DNA of 64,000 nt from Mesostigma viride (Eukaryota; Streptophyta; Mesostigmatophyceae; Mesostigmatales; Mesostigmataceae). The position numbers and the translations under genes were made by a program. Below the pieces are notes generated by a model. The model made no database searches and was not told the origin of the DNA. It saw nothing but the letters and a program-made list of their open reading frames with translations. Where the stretch lies: the NCBI GenBank assembly GCA_009746045.1, contig RPFO01000022.1:3837178-3901177 (forward strand), read 5' to 3'. Of the stretch, positions 11,739-22,460 are shown one piece after another. How positions within the stretch are numbered: the stretch's first letter is position 1; each line of letters starts with the position of its first letter.

Positions 11739-12332
11739 ATGGATTGCCTCTTCGGACTGGTCGGCGATGGCTTCACGTTGCTTGTGGCTGACAAGTCCGC
11801 TGCGCACTCCATCCTTTTGCTCAAGACTGACGAAGACAAGGTTATGCAGCTTGATTCCCACAAACTCCTGGCCAATTCAGGAGAGACTGGCGACCGTGTG
11901 CAGTTCTGCGAGTACATTCAAAAGAACGTCCACCTGTACGCACTCCGCAACGGTGTCCATCTAAGCACTGCTGCTACCGCCAGCTTCATTCGAGGAGAGC
12001 TCGCGGCTAATCTGCGCGAGGGCATGTACATGTGCAACATGCTTCTTGGAGGATACGACCCCGAAGTGGGAGGTTCGCTTTACTTTATGGACTATCTGGC
12101 GACTTGCCACAAGATGGACAAGGCAGCCATCGGCTACGGCTCCTATTTCACCTATTCTCTGATGGATAAGCACTACCGGAAAAACATGAATTTGGAGGAG
12201 GCCTTGAAACTGGTCGACATGTGCATAGAAGAGATCCGCAGGAGGTTGGTGGTCTCTCCGCCCAATTTCATCGTCAAGATCGTGGACAAGGACGGAGCCA
12301 GGTTTTTGGCCCATCGTGACTCTGTCAAGTAA
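11739..12332 (+). CDS. PSMB2: Proteasome subunit beta type-2 (20S beta4)
   Basis: A complete 197-residue single-exon frame, close to the usual ~200. Family features in order: N-terminal MDCLFGLVGDGFTLLVADKS, then GDRVQFCEYIQKNVHLYALR at about residues 51-70, GGYDPEVGG-LYFMDYLA in the middle, IGYGSYFTYSLMDKHY, and IIDK-type VKIVDKDGAR near the end. Beta4 is one of the non-catalytic subunits of the 20S core ring and has no propeptide or active-site Thr1, as here. The ATG at 11739 in context ACCATGG gives the standard N-terminus. It lacks introns, unlike the COQ6-like and AP2 genes in the window, so it may be a retrocopy, though the frame is undamaged. A short overlapping frame downstream (12316-12546) has no support. 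Confidence 0.93.
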   Translation: MDCLFGLVGDGFTLLVADKSAAHSILLLKTDEDKVMQLDSHKLLANSGETGDRVQFCEYIQKNVHLYALRNGVHLSTAATASFIRGELAANLREGMYMCNMLLGGYDPEVGGSLYFMDYLATCHKMDKAAIGYGSYFTYSLMDKHYRKNMNLEEALKLVDMCIEEIRRRLVVSPPNFIVKIVDKDGARFLAHRDSVK

Positions 12333-12546
12333 GCAAGTCAAGGAGAGTCTGGAAATGGTTACAGTTGTGCTCATCAATGTGATTGATGCGAACTCTACCT
12401 TCCAACACCTGACAGATTTCCATGTAAGCGAAGCTATCGTATACACACTGGACACCCCAGCCATGACTGCACCATGGGTTTTCCGCGGACGATGGTACGG
12501 ATCGGCCCATCGCAGTGCTCTGCCTTTCATCCTGGATATGTACTAA

Positions 12547-13196
12547 AAAGGGAAGCGCCTGCGTTCTTGTTTCCAGCAGTGGCAGCCAGCATGTATGTTG
12601 CTAGACAAGAATGAATAGAGCATCTGGCATCTCATGCAGGGACGTATGGGGATACATCGTCCTTACATGTACGCTGGGCAGGCTTGAATGAGCAGGCTTG
12701 GGCAAGCAGGGCCTATGGTATCTCAGGCCTGCGCGCACAGACCCTTTTCTTGGTGCCATCTTGCACAGGGTTGTTTCCAAGAGGTCAAGCACTTTTAGGA
12801 AAGGCTTACCCGTTGGGGTGATAACTGCTGGCTTATTGCGCACATAGAGTGACGCAAGTTCGTGAAAGCATGTCAGATTAGGGAAGACAGTTAATACCAT
12901 GGACAACATAATTGCATGACCCATTGCTACAATTAATAACCGCATCGAAAAATTTTACCTTCTTCTGCACTTCTCTGGAGTAGTTAGTAAGTCCAAAAAT
13001 TATTCAGTAATAGAGTTTGTCAGTCCAAAAAATGTCCAACTAATGATTCATATGCATGGATGCATGGCGAGCCAGCGTCGAATACAGATGTACGCAACTT
13101 TGCGAAGTGACTAGAGGTTATCCAGTTGTAATGGAAGATCGTTGCAGTGTTACTTCGTGAAAATCGTTGGCGTTAATTACCTACAATACCGATACC
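12547..13196. other. 3' flank of the proteasome gene, no gene seen
   Basis: Unique sequence without recognisable coding motifs. Confidence 0.4.
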
Positions 13197-13284
13197 AATG
13201 AGACAACCAGCGCAGGCCAGAAATCTGGAGAATCCGGACCATGGTAGCTTGAGCCTGCCATTATCTTTTCCGTGTTTTCGAGCT
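13197..13284 (+). repeat. Truncated SINE-like repeat, 5' part
   Basis: Begins GAGACAACCAGCGCAGGCCA and matches the first ~90 bp of the ~200-bp dispersed repeat described at 19291-19493. It ends at TTTTCGAGCTTGCC. Confidence 0.7.
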
Positions 13285-13319
13285 TGCCATCGTAAATCCC
13301 TCGCCCAGGCGCGCGAACA

Positions 13320-14720
13320 ACAGCCGTTCTTATGGACTTGGCTCGCACCAACCAGGTAGACACATCACGTGGCCCCCCCGCAGGACTGCGCCCTGCTCAG
13401 CCTGGCCGGCACCTCCTCACGTGGGCTGGGCCCCGCAATGCTAGGCGCCGCAATTAAGGCCCGCACCTTCAAAGAACAGCTAGTAGAGGACAAGGGGGGG
13501 CGCTAGGCCTCTCCGTGATTTGGAACAAGATGATGGACAAGCTAGGCCAAGTGGGCCCAGGTCATAGAGGACAACGAACCCCCTCCCGTGGGGAAGCGCG
13601 CCCGCGTGTTTGCAAACGCGGGAAGCATGCTAGGCCAGACCCCTCGGGTAGAGGGCCCCATAGATATAGCGTTGGCTTGATGTTGTAGATAGATTAGATA
13701 GTTTGTCGATAGCTTAGACCGGTAGGATTGTGTGTACCCATCCATCCATCCATCCATCCATCCATCCATCCATCCATCCATCCATCCATCCATCCATCCA
13801 TCCATCCATCCATCCATCCATCCATCCATCCATCCATCCATCCATCCATCCATCCATCCATCCATCCATCCATCCATCCATCCATCCATCCATCCATCCA
13901 TCCATCCATCCATCCATCCATCCATCCATCCATCCATCCATCCATCCATCCATCCATCCATCCATCCATCCATCCATCCATCCATCCATCCATCCATCCA
14001 TCCATCCATCCATCCATCCATCCATCCATCCATCCATCCATCCATCCATCCATCCATCCATCCATCCATCCATCCATCCATCCATCCATCCATCCATCCA
14101 TCCATCCATCCATCCATCCATCCATCCATCCATCCATCCATCCATCCATCCATCCATCCATCCATCCATCCATCCATCCATCCATCCATCCATCCATCCA
14201 TCCATCCATCCATCCATCCATCCATCCATCCATCCATCCATCCATCCATCCATCCATCCATCCATCCATCCATCCATCCATCCATCCATCCATCCATCCA
14301 TCCATCCATCCATCCATCCATCCATCCATCCATCCATCCATCCATCCATCCATCCATCCATCCATCCATCCATCCATCCATCCATCCATCCATCCATCCA
14401 TCCATCCATCCATCCATCCATCCATCCATCCATCCATCCATCCATCCATCCATCCATCCATCCATCCATCCATCCATCCATCCATCCATCCATCCATCCA
14501 TCCATCCATCCATCCATCCATCCATCCATCCATCCATCCATCCATCCATCCATCCATCCATCCATCCATCCATCCATCCATCCATCCATCCATCCATCCA
14601 TCCATCCATCCATCCATCCATCCATCCATCCATCCATCCATCCATCCATCCATCCATCGAGGTGAATGCTCCGTGACTCCCCAACGGGAGCACGAGTTTA
14701 ATTAATTAATTAATTAATTA
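13320..14720 (+). mobile_element. 5'-truncated LINE 3' end with expanded CCAT array
   Basis: 13330-13680 is a damaged copy of the RT C-terminal tail shared with 19225-20040, 20041-20460, 40983-41427 and 55396-56536. Recognisable words are CTCGCACCAACCAGGTAGAC, CGCCGCA-AGGCCCGCACCTTC and TAGACCGGTAGGA. Then comes a giant CCAT tract, the conserved end ATGCTCCGTGACTCCCCAAC-GGGAGCACGAG, and a (TTAA)n tail. The frame is broken, so this is a dead 3' fragment. Confidence 0.85.
13738..14659. repeat. (CCAT)n array, about 230 units
   Basis: A perfect tetranucleotide array of about 922 bp with no interruption that I can see. It occupies the place where sister LINE copies carry only 4 to 8 CCAT units. 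Open frames of Ile-His-Pro-Ser or Met-Asp-Gly-Trp are repeat artefacts. Confidence 0.98.
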
Positions 14721-14751
14721 CATCCATGGACAGGTCATTCCACCAAGCCAT

Positions 14752-16957
14752 TCCACGAGCCACGAGCCACGAGCCACGCGAGCCACGAGCCACAAGCCAC
14801 GAGCCACGAGCCACGAGCCACGAGCCACGAGGTAGCTATGGCTGACAGCGGAGCTCATAATAACTTTCGCGTTTGGGCACCAAATTCGAGTGTGAATATC
14901 ACAACCGCTTCGTCTTTCTAAGACGCACACGCTGATATAATTTTCCGAAGCTATTACGCAATATATGACGAGCAATCGATCCTCCACGCAACGCAGCCTG
15001 GCGGCTGCGCTAAGCCCTGAAAATACGACTGCAGCTCCGGCTGCGCAGCTTCGCCCTTGACCGGAAGGCAGCGGTGACACTAGTCGCGCACTGGTGGTCG
15101 CTCAGATCCCTCCCTGGCTTGCTAGCCCGCCCTCTGCATCGCCTGAACTCATGCAAGTGCAGTCGCCCATGCAGGCGAACCTAGCTGGTCTGAGCGCGAT
15201 TTTGACGTCGACAGGTTATTTTCCACCTTTGACATATGCGTCGACAGACCCGACTATTTCGACATGCCATCCATCAAGATACTGGAGCTCGTGTTAGTTA
15301 TGGGTCGTACGCCTCCCTCCTGCCCTGTGCCAGCGCCCGTCCACGACCATCATCGCCTCCGCAATGGAGTTGCATTCAACGATTGACGGCCGGTTAATTT
15401 TCCCACCGCGGACCTGACCACCTGCCCGGCTGGTCTCGCCCTCGTCTTCACTGAGCTTGCCGCTCTCTTTTTCATCCTTAAGCGTTCTGCCGATGATCCG
15501 GCTCCGGGACCCCTCCCCCTTGACCGAATCCACCTTCCTCCTCCACGTTCAAGAAGCCATCTCACAGCACGTGACGCCCCTCGCTGTGCACAGATAGTGG
15601 CAGCTGTGGGCCGCACGCTGGCTGCTCAGCTCCCTGCCATCAACTGACCGCCACCGGCCCACCCTCCTCGCCTCCACCCCCCCCCACCCCCACCGCCTCC
15701 ACCGATGGCTCCATCACCGCCCAGCTCGATCCGCGGCATCGACCAGCGTCTTAGGGACAATGCCATCGCTATCGAGGTCCTGCAGAACACCGCAGGCCTC
15801 ACCGCCCAGGCGGTGAAGGACATTGCCGCCAACTTAGCCAGCCCCGGCTGGCCTGGCTGGTGATGCTCCTCCCAGCCCGACCTAGCTGCCGGGCGGACAT
15901 CCTTAAGCAGCACACCACCTTCACCACCGCTCCGCCGTCGCAGCACGGCTCCAGCAGCAGACGCTCGACCTTCGCGAGGAGGCCGAGCTCGCCAAGCGCA
16001 GCCTCAACGTTGACCATCGTCAAGAACTTCGACCTAGGTAGCTGGTGGAAGGTGAGAATTCGATCCGAGAAGCTTGCACGTGCGTTTTAGAGAGAAATCC
16101 TTGGTCGCATGGGCCTTACTGGTGAGATCGAGCTGGTCGCACATCCTCCTCCCCCCCCGCGGGGTGAGGCAGGGGCGCCCCCGCTTCTTCTCAGCCCGGC
16201 GGACAAGATTTCTTTTCTCAGATGCCGCAAGCGGCTCGAGAAGACTCCCCGTTCACCCTGGACGACGACTTGACCAGCCCTAGCTGGCGCAGCAACAACG
16301 GCGACGGGAGCTATGGCCGACCTACCTCCTTGCAGCTCCAGCAGACCGCGGCGGGGAAGCCCGTGTACTGGGACTCTGGAAGGGGTCGGCCATCTACGTC
16401 GGCCCCAAGCCCTGGCACACGACCCCCGCGGCCCCAGCACCTCCAGAGAGCCATGCTAAGGGGAATACAGCAGTAGTAGTGTAGAATAGTAATGCGCCCT
16501 AGCTAGCCGTGGCCTTGTACATGCATGTACGCCTATTATGGGTACTCCTCCTATTATGGGTACTACTCCTCCTACCTGCTGATGCCTTAGCATTATTTGA
16601 CCATGTACATACATGTGTGCCTATGATGTGCCACACACCAGATGATGCCTAGTTTTATTTAGCTATGCTGTGCCCAGGCAGAGAGCTGCAGTCTCTGCTG
16701 AGATGCAACGCTCTAGCCATTGTCTAGCTAGCCATGATGATCTTCCCCCAGCTCTGTCGGCGCCCCTTAGGTGCCTGAATACAGTGGTGGGCAGGTGCAC
16801 TTCGTGCCGGCACCCAGAGTAGCCGGTGGCAGTTAACATTTCCCCACCTGCAGGAAGTAGCCAAGAGTGAGTTAAAATCCGTATGCCCCTTCTCAGGGCT
16901 ATGTGCTACATATACTCCCAACGGAGTTATGTTCCTAATAAAAACTAACTAATTAAT
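14752..16957 (+). mobile_element. Half-LINE (ORF1-only retrotransposon), degenerate copy A
   Basis: Starts with tandem GAGCCAC words, then a 5' region shared with copy B (AGGTAGCTATGGCTGAC, CTTCGTCTTTCTAAGA, CTGATATAATTTTCCGAA, ATATATGACGAGCAA). ORF1 remnants run in several frames from 15094 to 16476: NTAGLTAQAVKDIAANLASP at 15790-15850, FTLDDDLT at 16250-16275 and PVYW at 16360. The 3' UTR (ATGATGATCTTCCCCCA; CCCCTTCTCAGGG; ACTCCCAACGGAGTTATGTT) ends near 16957. No RT frame lies between ORF1 and the 3' UTR. Frameshifts and stops make it a pseudogene. Confidence 0.75.
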
Positions 16958-17431
16958 GGACAGGTCAGATCGACACGCACGGCACAGGCCTAGCTGAACA
17001 ATTACTTGCCGAAAATGGCCTAAAATCTGGCACAAAGCACCCGCTTGGTTTAATAGAATTCGATGCAACCGATATTAATTAATGCCTACTTCATGGTCAG
17101 AACAACCCCCAAATTAAAACCGCGACTTTACTGCCGCTATCATGAATTCTATTTCATTTCGCGCGACCAAAAAAATCATCGATTACCCCCCATGTCGATG
17201 GCATAGAAAAACAACAGCGATATTGTTCACTATAGCTGACTTCCGCCACATACTAAGATTATAAATTCGTCGTCTTAGAGGATTCGAGTAACAATTTTGC
17301 ATTCCGCTTGCCCTATTGTGGTAGTTTCGCCTGCTGAATGCAGTCGCAATTAAATTAAACTATATTAAATTGTAATGCATAACTCCATCATGGGAGTACA
17401 TGTAGCACATATCCCTGAGAACTAGGGGCAG
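16958..17431. other. No recognised feature
   Basis: AT-rich unique sequence between retrotransposon fragments; no coding motif seen. Confidence 0.35.
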
Positions 17432-19075
17432 ATGGCTTTTCCTGGCCTACTTCTTGCATGGCTACTTCCTGCAGGGGTAGGGTGTAAACTACGCCGGCCT
17501 GCTCTGGGTGCACATGATTTAGTGCACCTGCACACCACTATGTATTCCAGAGGCTCTTTGGGCCATCTATCTTACAGTACATCTTACTGTAGCTCTGGAC
17601 CGCGTGCCCCCAGCGTTTATTGCTGCCATTCGTCGGCTGTATGAGGGCTCACAACAGGCAGTAGTGCGGACTGCGGAGGGCACCACCCGGCCGGGCCCCA
17701 TTCCCCCTTCATCACGGGGTGTGGCAAAGTTGTGTCCTGTCCCCATGACCTGTTTGAACATTATTGTCCGGCCTGGATTCATTTGCAGATTGCATGTTTC
17801 CGTGTTTTCCGCGGACCAGCACTGAACGCAAATGGTTTTCGACTTTGCGGCGTGCCAAATCAGATTATTGTCGTGGATCACGTCATGCGCCAGGCACGTG
17901 CACGCTTCACTGCTCTTAAGGAGTTCGAGCCCGGCTTGGACATTCTTAACGATCGCGAATATGGCGGCGGTGGCCCTGGCTGCCGCCTGGCCGTCCTGAT
18001 TTATGCGGATGATGCCACCCTCATCGCGAGCGCCCCGAGCACATTCAGACCTGGCTGGACTGTCTAGCTGGGCTTGGAGGCGCGGGCGGTGGGGTTGGAG
18101 ATCAGCATTGACGTTGACCAAAACTGAGGCGATGGTGATTGGGGCTACCAGTCGCCCGCCGCGCTGCCGCGGCTGCTATAGACGGGAAGGAGGTTGAGTT
18201 CCGTGATCGCTTCAAACTGCTGGGGAGCATGCTCCCTGACAGGGCGCTGACACCGCCGACGATGTTGACATCCGCATCGGCCTGGCCTGGGCTAGGCACC
18301 GTTCGCTCATCAAAACCTACTGGCACTCGAAGGACCTGAGCGAGCACCGCAAGCGCATGCTCCTCAAGGTCCTGGTCCTCACGGTGCTCACCTATGGCGC
18401 CGAGGCATGTCGACGTTCACGGACACGCTGGCCACACGGCTGAACGACACGGTAACCAGGATGCTCCGCCAGGCCCTGAACATAGGGTTTTCCACACATA
18501 TGTCTTTAGAATCTTTGTACCAGGGTATGCCTCGCATTTCGGACGAGATTAGACAGCGTAGGATAGCATTCGTAGGACATCTTGCTCGCACCAGCCAGGT
18601 AGACACCGACCTCGGTCTGGCCGGCCCCCAGCGGCTTGGCCAGCCAGGGCGGCATGTCCTTACCTGGCCTGGCCCCAAGGACATTCCTAAAAAGATGGCC
18701 GGCAAACATGCCATGACCTACCCACAGCAGTTGCTGGCCGACCTAGTGGTCCCAGCCCCGTTTGAACATCGCATTCACTCCCTCTCTCTTGCTTGGACTG
18801 CTATGCAGAACAAGAAGAGGTGGAAGACGAGATTGTCCAGGCTCACACGCCAGCCCCTGTGGGCAAGCCCTCCCCCCCCCCAAGAGGAAGGGGCGCTTTG
18901 CTGAGTAGAATAGTTAGGGTTTCCTAGATTAGATTAGATTAGAGTGAGATTAATTAGTTCGGCTGCACAGCTTCGCCCACCTCCATCCATCCAGCAAGGG
19001 AATATGTGCTACATGATCTCCCAACGGAGTCATGTTATAATTTAATTATATAACATAACATAACATAATGTATTC
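17432..19075 (+). pseudogene. LINE reverse transcriptase, broken copy with 3' UTR
   Basis: A short 3'-UTR-like piece (17432-17550) is followed by RT palm sequence: FIAAIRRLYEGSQQAVVRTA (17611-), then an insertion of about 100 bp that disrupts the expected GCVLSPYLFI motif near 17725-17875. Next come DHVMRQARARFTALKEFEPG, the catalytic motif LIYADDATLI at about 17998, and thumb/C-terminal sequence to GALC-stop at 18904. The end has the conserved RIAFVGHLARTSQVDTDLGL. The 3' UTR ends ATGATCTCCCAACGGAGTCA. N-terminal RT motifs and any endonuclease are missing. Several frame changes make it inactive. A minus-strand sister copy is at 58612-59990. Confidence 0.88.
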
Positions 19076-19224
19076 CAGCCGCCAGGGCCATTTCCACAAG
19101 GGGTGCGCGCACCGTGCACCAGCTTTTCACGGTACGGACGGTATAACTCGAATTTTTTGGCGCAAAAAAATTCGCGGGTGTCGTCCCCTTAATTAACGGA
19201 GTTATTCCAACATGCTGCGTTCCG

Positions 19225-20040
19225 TTTTCAGAGTAGGATATGCTGCTCATGTCCGCAATGAGGACCTGTACCAGGGCATGCCATATATCAAAGAGACAAC
19301 CAGCGCAGGCCAGAAATCGGGAGAATCCGGACCATGGTAGCTCGAGCCTGCCGTTATCTTTTCCGCGTTTTCGAGTCGTTCAGGATGATGAAGATGAATG
19401 GTGATGGAAATGTGTATCCTTGTGCATTGAAATTATGGCTGGCTTACGTGTGGAGCGACTAGATAGATGACCTAGACGGTGGGGCCGGAAACAGCATGCC
19501 ATATATCACCAGCACCATTAAGCAGCGACGCCTGCAGCTTGTAGGGCACCTAGCTCGCACCAACCAGGTAGACACCTCACGTGGCCCCCCCGCAGGACTG
19601 GGATCGACCAGCCCAGCCTGGCCGGCACCTCCTGATGTGGGCCGGGCCCAGTAATGTTAGACGCCGCAAGGCCCGCACCTTCAAAGAACAGCTAGTAGAG
19701 GACATGGGGGGCCTAGGCCTCTCCGTGATTTGGAAGAAGATGATGGACAAGGCCAAGTGGGCCCAGGTCATAGAGGGCCCGTGGACTTGCCCCCCCCAGT
19801 GGGGAAGCGCCCGCGTGTGCAATCCCGCGGAAGGCACGCTAGATAGCTCCCCCTAGGGCAGCGTGCGGCTGCCTAGCTAGATGTTGTAGTTAGAATGTTG
19901 TTAGATAGATGTAGTATGTAGCCAATGTAGATAGATTAGACCGGTAGGAATGTTTGCACCCATCCATCCATCCATCGGGGTTAATGCTCCGTGACTCCCC
20001 AACGGGAGCACGAGTCTAATTAATTAATTAATTAATAGAG
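19225..20040 (+). mobile_element. 5'-truncated LINE 3' end, interrupted by a SINE-like insert
   Basis: Coding remnant VRNEDLYQGMPYI, interrupted at 19276-19508, resumes as TIKQRRLQLVGHLARTNQVD. It continues with PGRHLLMWAGPSNVRRRKAR and LVEDMGGLGLSVIWKKMMDK to a stop near 19856. The tail holds TAGACCGGTAGGA, four CCAT units, GTTAATGCTCCGTGACTCCC and a (TTAA)n end. Its frame is open from 19581 to 19856. Confidence 0.87.
19291..19493 (+). mobile_element. SINE-like 203-bp element with 15-bp target-site duplication
   Basis: Runs from AAGAGACAACCAGCGCAGGC to GGTGGGGCCGGAAACA. The flanks are perfect direct repeats of GCATGCCATATATCA (19276-19290 and 19494-19508), and the interrupted LINE reading frame is restored when one copy is removed. 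Other copies are at 41766-41963 (+) and 50023-50221 (-), with partial copies at 13197, 22226 and 44595. I saw no long ORF. The promoter type (tRNA, 5S or other) could not be assigned by eye. Confidence 0.82.
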
Positions 20041-20468
20041 GGCCCAGGTACGCGGGCCCAGTGATGTTAGACGCCGCAAGGCCCGCACCTTCAAAGAACA
20101 GCTAGTAGAGGACATGGTGGGCCTAGGCCTCTCCGTGATTTGGAAGAAGATGATGGACAAGTAAGGCCAAGTGGGCCCAGGTCATAGAGGACAACGAGGC
20201 CCCCCCAGTGGGGAAGCGCCCGCGTGTGCAAACCCGTGGGAGGCACGCCAGACAACTCCCCTAGGGCAGCGTGATGCTGTCTAGATAGATGTTGTAGTTA
20301 GAATGCTGTTAGGTAGATGTAGTAGGTAGCTGATGTAGATAGATTAGACCGGTAGGACTGTTTGCACCCATCCATCCATCCATCCATCGGGGTTAATGCT
20401 CCGTGACTCCCCAACGGGAGCACGAGTCTAATTAATTAATTAATTAATTAACGGAGTTATGTTCTTAA
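20041..20468 (+). mobile_element. 5'-truncated LINE 3' end, tandem to the previous copy
   Basis: Starts directly in the TTAA tail of the 19225-20040 copy and repeats its last part: GTTAGACGCCGCAAGGCCCG, GTGATTTGGAAGAAGATGAT, TAGACCGGTAGGACTG, five CCAT units, the GCTCCGTGACTCCCC end and a (TTAA)n tail. An extra TAAG breaks the frame near 20160. The next TTAA element is inserted at the end of this tail. Confidence 0.86.
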
Positions 20469-20472
20469 TTAA

Positions 20473-22190
20473 CTCGTCGTCTGTCCCTGGTCCTCTACGG
20501 AGGACTGAGTTGAACTCAGTCCTCTCTAGAGGACCGAGTTTTTGGGTTTCGTAGAAAATTCGCCCCGGTCAGAATGTTTGACAAAAAATTTCTCTCAAAA
20601 TTTATTCAAATACTACGTGAAAAGATCTTTCTTGGACATATTTTTGGGATTTTTTTGGATTTGGTATGCGCGGCTAACTGTACGGTCAAAGTACAGGTGG
20701 TAAGGGTACTTTTCCACGTGAAACGCGAGTTCCGGAAATGCACGACCTAGCCATGGCGGCTCGCGCCCATGCATGCAGTTTACGTTTGCGGACGAGTTAG
20801 CTGTCCAAACTCAGGAAATAGATTTAACATGCCCTAAAGATGATAAAAATCAATTTTTAGCTCGCGGGGATGCGATTTACCCGGTGTCGGCACTGTTCTT
20901 GCTGGAAAAAACTGCGATAAGGCAGGTCGACGGAATTGATGACTGCGCTTGCTTTCCGGCGCAATTTCAATGGCTGATAGGTTTCTTTCTACATTTTAAC
21001 ATGAATTGTATTAGAATATATTGAGTGACAGTATAGATTGGATGATCTCGACCATTCTGTCACGTCATGGTCTATGTGCCGCAAAGTGCCACTTTTGCGG
21101 GCACCGCCTGGGCCAAGGTAACGCCAGCCGTGCCAGGTAAAGCCGGATAATCGTTGCCTCTTCGTTCCTTGATGTTCGTACATGAGTTTAAGCTTGCGAG
21201 GCGTTGTCAGGTTCAAGTCTTGATGCTCTTTCTTGACCGTTGCCTGCCCCTCTCTAAAACCCCCTTTTCAGATGATGTTAGCAGGCATTTGCCTTAACCC
21301 AGTGTAGTTGTGCAGGGTTTTAGGAGCTGTGCAGGTTTAAACACCTTCATAGATGTTAGTTATTCTTTTGCTACGTTCATACTGCATGATTGTGTGGCCA
21401 CGGGCTGCGTCAAGGGTGCATTCAAGCTTTTACGGGTGAGTGAAAAGTCTTGGTGACAAACCACTGCCATCATGTGCCAGCAACTATGTTGGCCACATCA
21501 TGGCAAAGCAAAACAGTTATAGCCATATCTATTGTTGTTTGAAACAATGGAAATATGCTTAACCTACCCATTATATTGGTGGTTGGCACTTATAACATAA
21601 CCCTTTGTTGGTAGGTATCCAAGCCCATTCCCTACATGCATGCATAGGCTCTCACTACATGATAAGGTATGATATACCTGAAGTATGATGATGCAAGTGT
21701 GTTGTCCTGTAATGCTTGAAGGGAAATGAGTTGATTGGGATGGTTGGTGGCCACGGTGATGTAGTATGACCGCACTTACATGCTAGCAAAGTTAGCAAAA
21801 GCCCCATTCCTCTCCTGAGGACTGAGAGTTTTTTAATTGTTTCAGGCAGTTGCAGTGGCCAAATGGAGCCCAGTTTTTTGCCACGCTTCAAGAACTATGT
21901 TGTTTACATGCCTATATTTTTTCTTCATGCACCAGGATTTGATTGAATTTTTCCCACTCGTTCTTATCCCGAAAAATGCAAATTCGCGAGGGGCGCCCAA
22001 CGTCCGTGTAATTTTCAGGTGTTCGGGTCAAGTTTTCACATATGCAGTATTTTTGCCAACAAAATGATATCTAGTACACCCCAGATCCACATCAAAACAT
22101 TTGGGATGGACCCCCCACCTAGTCGCTACACGCGGTTGAAAATTGTCAACTCAGTCCTCCTGTGAGGACTGAGTTGGGACAGACGACGAG
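20473..22190 (+). mobile_element. TTAA-flanked non-autonomous DNA transposon, family 1, copy 1
   Basis: A 1718-bp element bounded by TTAA on both sides. Its terminal inverted repeats are CTCGTCGTCTGTCCC (left) and the exact reverse complement (right). Just inside each end is a palindrome: GGACTGAGTTGAACTCAGTCC on the left and CTCAGTCCTC-GAGGACTGAG on the right. TTAA duplication and short TIRs are the pattern of piggyBac-type elements, but no transposase is present. A 76% AT-rich feel and an 83-codon frame at 20773-21024 are the only internal features of note. An almost identical inverted copy lies at 34225-35945. Confidence 0.88.
20773..21024 (+). CDS. Small ORF (83 aa) inside TTAA element, unknown function
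   Basis: Begins MQFTFADELAVQTQEIDL and contains VSALFLLEKTAIRQ and CFPAQFQWLIGFF. The same frame is intact in the inverted copy (35394-35645, minus). A related element at 47875-49573 encodes the same pattern (QTQEID, PKDD, FLLEKTAIR, FPA-F, IGFF) but with stops. I recognise no domain. It could be a remnant of a transposase or an accessory protein, or a chance frame preserved by recent amplification. Expression is unknown. Confidence 0.35.
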   Translation: MQFTFADELAVQTQEIDLTCPKDDKNQFLARGDAIYPVSALFLLEKTAIRQVDGIDDCACFPAQFQWLIGFFLHFNMNCIRIY

Positions 22191-22200
22191 TTAATTAATA

Positions 22201-22460
22201 AATTAATTAATTCGGAAAACATGGATGGTAGATGGAAATGCGTAGCCTTGTTCATTGAGATTATGGCTGGGTGACTCTAAGAGCGACTAGATGACCTAGA
22301 CGGTGGGGCCAGAAACATCATAACATAGCTCCGTGGGGAGATCATGTAGCACGTATTCCCTTGCTTGATGGATGGAGATGAGCGAAGCCGCGAAACCTAA
22401 CTAAGCTAACTCTAAGCTAATCTAAGAACTCCTAACTACTCTACATCTTAACTGGGTTAA
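22201..22460 (-). mobile_element. Retroelement tails: partial SINE-like repeat and LINE 3' UTR
   Basis: 22226-22317 matches the 3' half of the SINE-like repeat (plus strand; ends GACGGTGGGGCCAGAAACA). 22318-22450 is, on the minus strand, the LINE 3' end seen at 18905-19045, with GGAGATCATGTAGCACGTAT and the GATGGATGGAGATG stretch. Confidence 0.65.

Noticed and set aside
12316-12546. Short frame overlapping the end of the proteasome gene
   Set aside because: Starts inside the conserved C-terminal codons in another frame and has no recognisable motif.
13542-14705. Frames of Met-Asp-Gly-Trp and Ile-His-Pro-Ser repeats, also at 55565-56526
   Set aside because: Direct translation of the CCAT array in all frames; no unique domain attached.
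20473-22190. LTR or segmental duplication as the explanation of the inverted 1.72-kb pair
   Set aside because: Ends are inverted rather than direct repeats, borders are exactly TTAA on both sides in both copies, and the flanks differ, which fits two independent transposon insertions better.
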